Assembly: GCA_011049795.1 (NCBI GenBank)
Contig: DRHD01000277.1
Coordinates: 1 to 9,660 of the forward strand
DNA: 9,660 nucleotides
Direction of reading: 5' to 3'
Origin: Porticoccus sp.
Lineage (GTDB): Bacteria > Pseudomonadota > Gammaproteobacteria > Pseudomonadales > Porticoccaceae
Shown here: piece by piece, positions 6,360-9,660 of the stretch
How the letters are laid out: each line of letters starts with the position of its first letter
Position numbering within the stretch: the stretch's first letter is position 1
Translations under genes and position numbers: made by a program
Notes under the pieces: generated by a model
What the model saw: the letters and a program-made list of their open reading frames with translations, nothing else
The model's database searches: none
What the model was told of the DNA's origin: nothing

Positions 6360-6713
6360 TTCATTTTTACTTTTGCATTCGTCAGCGATTTTTTGCACTT
6401 GATTTCGCTCAAAGGTTTGCATTGCTTGCTCAACACTTTTAATTGCAAAAGCATCAGAATCTGTTTTTTGATATTGCGCCACTATCTTTACTGATACTGG
6501 GAGGCTTTCAGCCTTGAATGCTGCGAACTTAGCTATATAGCAGCGTGTGTCTACTCCAGGCTCTAAACTCTCGGAAAGTCTTTTTAGCTGCCAAGCTGCC
6601 CCAATTACATTTGCAGTATTTAGACTGGTTTCACTTGCAGGGTCATCGAGGCTTTCTGCATTTGTGGATGCGGAAAAAATCATAATCAAAACAATTAGCC
6701 CAAGTTTAAGCAT
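6354..6713 (-). CDS. Cassette-encoded exported protein, unknown function
   Basis: This protein has 119 residues with a clear Sec signal peptide: a Lys at position 3, a hydrophobic core at 4-13, and a probable cleavage site after STNA (residue 19). The mature part is about 100 residues, charged and probably helical, ending QVQKIADECKSKNES. It has exactly two cysteines, Cys58 and Cys113, which could form a disulfide in the periplasm. No family is recognised. The ATG at 6713 has GGAG at 6721-6724, seven bases upstream. The stop codon is supplied by the TAAC of the following attC. It forms a single-gene cassette. Confidence 0.75.
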   Translation of the reverse strand: MLKLGLIVLIMIFSASTNAESLDDPASETSLNTANVIGAAWQLKRLSESLEPGVDTRCYIAKFAAFKAESLPVSVKIVAQYQKTDSDAFAIKSVEQAMQTFERNQVQKIADECKSKNES

Positions 6714-6730
6714 GTATCAACTCCATTGAT

Positions 6731-6822
6731 TCATAACGCATTGCTAAGCGGCTACCGGAGCGTAGGTAGTCCAGTGGAGGCCGTGTTTTTGGCCGGAACG
6801 ATGCTTGAGCACCTTGTTATGC
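6731..6822 (-). repeat. attC-like site
   Basis: Read on the minus strand, this 92-bp site runs from GCATAAC (6816-6822) to GTTATGA (6731-6737). This is the best-paired site of the array: TAAC, TGCT, AAGC and CCGG in the left arm each have their complement in order in the right arm, with small bulges. The stop codon of the preceding gene (6817-6819) lies inside the first box. Confidence 0.85.
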
Positions 6823-7155
6823 ATGCGGCTTAACACCGTATTTTATAGCAATAAAACATGTGCTAATTAGTGAGCTAATTATAAAGCTAAGTGCTGTACT
6901 AATAATATAAACACCTAATAAACCTGTATTATCGTGGGGTGAAAAAAAGTGCAGAGTGACTGCCCCCCAAACAGGGATAATTAGGGTAGTTAAAGATACT
7001 TTCCAATTTTTATGTCCGATCCAAAACGTACAAACTAACCCAAATATGATGCATAAAATGACGAGTAGTGGGAATACATAAATTAGTGCGCCTGAAGAAA
7101 ATATAAATCCAGTCCAGATCAACGAAAGTAGTATTAGCTTACTAATATAATTCAT
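6817..7155 (-). CDS. Cassette-encoded four-helix membrane protein, unknown function
   Basis: This protein has 112 residues and is very hydrophobic, with segments at about 5-21, 24-46, 53-71 and 79-104. Short loops include GHKNWK and SPHDNTG. It ends IKYGVKPHA. No family is recognised. The ATG at 7155 is preferred; an in-frame GTG at 7173 lies almost inside the preceding attC and is less likely. No ribosome binding site is evident. The TAA stop comes from the following attC box. The gene is AT-rich compared with purC and alr. Confidence 0.68.
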   Translation of the reverse strand: MNYISKLILLSLIWTGFIFSSGALIYVFPLLVILCIIFGLVCTFWIGHKNWKVSLTTLIIPVWGAVTLHFFSPHDNTGLLGVYIISTALSFIISSLISTCFIAIKYGVKPHA

Positions 7156-7175
7156 AATGAGTATGCGTAACACCG

Positions 7176-7251
7176 TGTTAACGGGCTGGAGCTGTTCAGC
7201 AGCGGAAGTCCAAGACTGCGAAGCAGGCTGAAGTTGAACGCATTGTTAGAG
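7176..7251 (-). repeat. attC-like site
   Basis: Read on the minus strand, this 76-bp site runs from CTCTAAC (7245-7251) to GTTAACA (7176-7182). TAAC pairs with GTTA, and GTTCA lies opposite TGAAC further in. The GCCCGTTA before the second box is shared with the site at 5953-6031. The TAA stop of the FxsA-like gene (7246-7248) lies in the first box. Confidence 0.75.
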
Positions 7252-7674
7252 TTTAGGTTCATAATTAGGGTCAAAATTTCTATGAGGTGAACTGCCATAA
7301 ACAATAATAAGAAGTATTAAACCAATAAAATCAGTAACCACGCCTGGAATTAGAATTAAAAATGCAGCTATCCAAAAAAAACCAAGGGCCATACCTATTT
7401 GTGCAAAATATAATACCAATGGATGGTCTTCACTAAAGGACGATAGACCATCTTCACCCATCTCAGCATGTAGTTGTTTTAATCTAAGGGCTATTAGTCG
7501 TTGTTTGTTGCGCCCTAACCAAACAATACAGAGACCAAAAGAAGTAGTTATGACGTATAGACCAACGAGTTTTGCAATACCGAGTAGGTCAACTAAATAC
7601 CCAGTGGAAGCTACTTCACCTACAGCAGCCATAATCAATAATGCTGCTGCAATCCATGGATTTATATTTTTCAT
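7246..7674 (-). CDS. Cassette-encoded FxsA-like membrane protein
   Basis: This protein has 142 residues with hydrophobic segments at about 7-24, 33-53, and a long stretch at 88-127. The signature AAFLILIPGVVTDFIGLILLI (103-123) matches the conserved (L)LTPGFxTDxxGLLLL motif of FxsA (YjeG), a cytoplasmic-membrane protein whose overexpression in E. coli relieves phage T7 exclusion by the F plasmid. The family resemblance is seen; the role here is not known. The N-terminal part is less typical, and a charged cytoplasmic loop lies at 54-84. The ATG at 7674 lies one base after the boundary hairpin, and no ribosome binding site is visible. It is the first gene of the array in transcription order, and its stop codon is inside the next attC. 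Confidence 0.72.
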   Translation of the reverse strand: MKNINPWIAAALLIMAAVGEVASTGYLVDLLGIAKLVGLYVITTSFGLCIVWLGRNKQRLIALRLKQLHAEMGEDGLSSFSEDHPLVLYFAQIGMALGFFWIAAFLILIPGVVTDFIGLILLIIVYGSSPHRNFDPNYEPKL

Positions 7675-7675
7675 A

Positions 7676-7731
7676 GAGGAACGTTGATGCTAAAAGTCGG
7701 GTGTTTTGACTTTTCAATCAAAGAGTTAGGG
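7676..7731 (-). repeat. Short attC-like hairpin at the upstream boundary of the array
   Basis: Read on the minus strand, this 56-bp site runs from CCCTAAC (7725-7731) to GTTCCTC (7676-7682). AAC pairs with GTT, TTGAT with ATCAA, and AAAAGTC with GACTTTT, around a 9-base loop and an unpaired TG/AGC bulge. The end boxes depart from the RYYYAAC/GTTRRRY consensus more than the others. It could be a short or decayed attC, or an unrelated hairpin. Confidence 0.45.
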
Positions 7732-7949
7732 TGTCTACCAAGGGGTGAAGTCGCTGACAAAACAAGCCTCCGTGCTACGTTCTTATTAAATTCTTAGGCT
7801 ATTGATCATAATTGATTGTCTAAAAAGATCAATGTCTTAGCAGATGCCTTTCCTTGATACAGAGCCTGATGGCTTGTGATTTCGTTAAAGGGATCAGTAA
7901 CATTTGATAACAGCTATTGCTTATATTTTTCAGCAGTACTGAGCTGTAA

Positions 7950-9035
7950 CTAGCCGTTAATATAAACACGCGGTGCCCGTCGAGGCATTCGGGTCAATAA
8001 TTCATAACTGATAGTACCCGCACAAGCCGCAATTTCATTGACTGACAAGCCTGCCCCCCAGAGGGTCACTTCGTCCTCAATCGTCACACTGGGCAAATCG
8101 GTCACATCCACGGTAATCATATCCATAGACACCCGCCCTACCATTGGGCAGCGCTGGCCGTTAATTAATACCGGTGTACCACTGGGTGCATGTAGAGGGT
8201 AGCCATCCCCATAACCAATGGCCACAGTAGCTATGCGCGTGGGTCGTTCCGCTTTCCAGGTGGCGGCGTAACCTACGGTCTCTCCCGGCTGAATATCACG
8301 CAGGGCAATTACCGCAGAGGTAAAGGTCATCACGGGTAGAAGACGATCTGCATCGGGGTGTGGTGTGGAAAATGGTGAACTGCCGTAGAGCATAATACCG
8401 GGGCGATTCCAGTCTGCTCTTGTGTCTGGCCAGCCGATTAAACCGGCAGAATTGGCAAAACTCTTTGGTACCTGCAGTTCATCGGCAGCCTGTGTCATTC
8501 GGGTCAATTGAATCGCGGTAAAATCGTTCTCAAGATCATCTGCACAGGCAAAATGTGTCGCTACAACAATGTCTCCGGCTACATTATTGCTGGTGGCCAG
8601 CTCTCTATACGTTGAGGTCAGTTCATCAGGGGCGAGGCCCAGACGGTGCATGCCTGTATCAACACAAATCCATACCCTTAGGGGTGTACTCGGGTTGGCG
8701 TTGAGGATTGCCCTCTTCTGCTCTTGGTTGACCACCGCCAGAGAAAAGTGTTGCTCGGCAGCAATGCTGATTTCATCATTAGAAAATGCACCTTCAAGTA
8801 AATGAATCGGATTTTCAATACCGGCTTCTCGCAACTCAATGGCCTCTTCAATACAGGCGACCCCAAAAGCTGGCACCAGGTCGGTCAGTGCATGGGCAAC
8901 AGGTACTGCACCATGGCCATAGGCATTGGCTTTGACAACAGCCATCGTCTGGGAATTAGGTGACAGGCTATTGGCCAACTGGCAGTTATAGCGGAGCGCC
9001 TCAAGGTCTATTAGTGCTTTTGCTGGTCTGGACAT
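7950..9035 (-). CDS. alr: Alanine racemase
   Basis: Alr is a PLP enzyme that interconverts L- and D-alanine in the cytoplasm, supplying D-alanine for peptidoglycan. The protein has 361 residues, the normal length. The PLP Lys35 lies in VVKANAYGHG (33-42), the catalytic Tyr256 lies in VGYAATW (254-260), and further family motifs are CVDTGMHRLGL (124-134), GIMLYG (213-218), IGYGDGYPL (273-281) and GRVSMDMITVD (300-310). The protein is complete. The ATG at 9035 fits the family N-terminus; its ribosome binding site is weak. A dat-like gene on the same strand ends 120 bases upstream, so the two may form a D-amino-acid unit. The 218 bases downstream, up to the cassette array, contain no gene that I can see. 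Alr and DadX cannot be told apart here. Confidence 0.95.
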   Translation of the reverse strand: MSRPAKALIDLEALRYNCQLANSLSPNSQTMAVVKANAYGHGAVPVAHALTDLVPAFGVACIEEAIELREAGIENPIHLLEGAFSNDEISIAAEQHFSLAVVNQEQKRAILNANPSTPLRVWICVDTGMHRLGLAPDELTSTYRELATSNNVAGDIVVATHFACADDLENDFTAIQLTRMTQAADELQVPKSFANSAGLIGWPDTRADWNRPGIMLYGSSPFSTPHPDADRLLPVMTFTSAVIALRDIQPGETVGYAATWKAERPTRIATVAIGYGDGYPLHAPSGTPVLINGQRCPMVGRVSMDMITVDVTDLPSVTIEDEVTLWGAGLSVNEIAACAGTISYELLTRMPRRAPRVYING

Positions 9036-9155
9036 AGTGTTATCTGTATTACTCGCAACTTGTTACACAAGGCTTTTTATTGACATCTTTTTATTCAAAC
9101 CGGTTTATTAAACCCTGTCGAAACGCTACAGAAAATTCGGCCTGCTCACAAGCGG

Positions 9156-9548
9156 CTAATAATTTAACTTACCTACCGAATAAATTGTCTGTGCCACCAG
9201 CCATACATCGCCTATTTTGCCATGGTTAACCGGTTTACCATCAACCTCGATCACAGGAACCACTTCTTTGGATGAACTGGTCACCCAAACTTCATCGGCA
9301 TCGAAGACTTCATCCATGGTCACCGCACGCTCTTCCACGGGAATGGAACCCTCTTTACGCAGCAGGTCCAGCAGAATATGTCGGGTGATTCCCGGCAGAA
9401 TCTGATTATCCAGTGGCGGGGTAATCACCACACCATTTTTGACGATGTAGGCATTACAGGCGCTGGCTTCGGTCAATTCATTCTTTTCATTGTAAAGCAA
9501 TGTCTCATTGGCCCCCTGTTGGTATCGAACTGGGCTGGTCACACCAGC
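9156..9548 (-). pseudogene. dat: D-amino-acid (D-alanine) aminotransferase, C-terminal half only
   Basis: This is a PLP class-IV aminotransferase that would interconvert D-alanine and D-glutamate. The minus strand encodes the C-terminal ~130 residues: ANETLLYN, ELTEASACNAYIVK (the family's VTEGSSSNVF region), PLDNQILPGITRH, DADEVWVTSSSKEVVPVIEVDGK, and a natural end at KLNY. In complete ~282-residue family members this corresponds to roughly residue 148 onward. Upstream of about 9548 homology stops, and the frame meets a TGA at 9573-9575. The next sequence to the right encodes an earlier part of the same family on the opposite strand. The gene is therefore interrupted by an inversion or a chimeric join. 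The GTG at 9542 is only an open-frame artefact, not a real start. The right boundary is approximate. Confidence 0.8.
9534..9548. repeat. Short perfect hairpin at the strand-switch point
   Basis: GCTGGT, a three-base loop, then ACCAGC. It lies exactly where homology to the aminotransferase changes strand. The flanks beyond the arms are not complementary, so it is a local hairpin and not the centre of a long palindrome. Confidence 0.6.
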
Positions 9549-9660
9549 AATGGAAAGACGTCTGCGATAACCTCATTGAAAAAAATGGATCAGGCAACCT
9601 GTCGCTTTACCTGCACGTCAGCCGTGGGGCCGACACAAAACGGTTTCATGCCTACCCTGA
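9545..9660 (+). pseudogene. dat: D-amino-acid aminotransferase, internal piece on the opposite strand (runs off the window)
   Basis: The plus strand from about 9545 to the edge encodes QQWKDVCDNLIEKNG followed by SLYLHVSRGADTKRFHAYP with no stop. This matches residues about 66-104 of class-IV D-amino-acid aminotransferases, where Bacillus enzymes have a HELVEKN segment and then YFQVTRGTSPRAHQFP. Neither the N-terminal 65 residues nor a start is present to its left, since that space holds the minus-strand C-terminal half. It therefore looks like a displaced part of the same gene, not a second intact gene. The left boundary is approximate. Confidence 0.75.

Larger units (their letters stand above)
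5090..7731 (-). mobile_element. Integron-type gene cassette array without an integrase (CALIN)
   Basis: Six small minus-strand genes are separated by five attC-like sites (5090-5173, 5953-6031, 6264-6359, 6731-6822, 7176-7251). A sixth, weaker attC-like hairpin lies at the upstream boundary (7676-7731). Genes and sites all share one orientation, as in integrons. Stop codons lie inside or within 20 bases of the next site. The region is more AT-rich than purC or alr, and its proteins are small and mostly unrecognisable, which is typical of cassettes. No tyrosine-recombinase gene is present between 7731 and alr or elsewhere in the window. If excised or captured, the array must have used an integrase encoded elsewhere; alternatively it is an orphan remnant. 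Identification rests on pattern reading, not on a covariance-model search. Confidence 0.8.

Noticed and set aside
6245..6454. 70-codon minus-strand open frame across an attC site
   Set aside because: It overlaps the exported-protein gene in another frame and runs through the attC hairpin; its product is low-complexity and lacks a ribosome binding site.
5090..7731. CRISPR array
   Set aside because: The recurring elements are imperfect hairpins of varying sequence separated by coding genes, not identical short repeats with unique spacers.
7732..7949. Possible integrase gene or remnant at the array boundary
   Set aside because: All frames are closed by stops, and no tyrosine-recombinase motif is visible. 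Only a weak ATTGATC/GATCAAT inverted repeat (7801-7833) is present.

Overview
The window is from a gammaproteobacterium, probably marine (Spongiibacter/Cellvibrio-like). That placement rests on gene content only: FabV enoyl reductase, a DUF2789 protein, the long (~367-residue) PurC form, LpxL and DapA, with moderate GC in the housekeeping genes. No rRNA, tRNA, CRISPR array or integrase is visible.

Left part (1-3400). Five genes lie on the minus strand. In transcription order they are fabV, a DUF2789 protein, an LpxL-type lipid A acyltransferase, a probable 47-codon small gene, and the start of dapA, which runs off the window. The small gene overlaps the lpxL stop and ends on the dapA ribosome binding site. 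Its tail is made of an in-frame 12-bp tandem repeat. A separate 9-bp tandem repeat sits in the lpxL leader.

Middle (3400-5096). A DoxX-type membrane protein and purC lie on the plus strand.

Accessory part (5090-7731). A run of small, AT-rich minus-strand genes is separated by imperfect inverted repeats that look like integron attC sites, with RYYYAAC-like and GTTRRRY-like ends and a length of 76-96 bp. Several gene stop codons fall inside an attC box, and one attC overlaps the purC stop codon. There is no integrase, so this looks like a CALIN (cluster of attC sites lacking an integrase) inserted between purC and alr. Four single-gene cassettes and one two-gene segment are present. Most products are small membrane or exported proteins. 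One is FxsA-like and one resembles a piece of a family-A DNA polymerase. The two-gene segment lacks an internal attC and carries three different palindromic repeats instead.

Right part (7950-9660). alr (alanine racemase) follows a D-amino-acid aminotransferase gene (dat-like) on the minus strand. The dat-like gene is broken: its C-terminal half is on the minus strand, and just to the right a middle piece of the same family is encoded on the plus strand. An inversion or a chimeric join lies at about 9534-9575, next to a short perfect hairpin.
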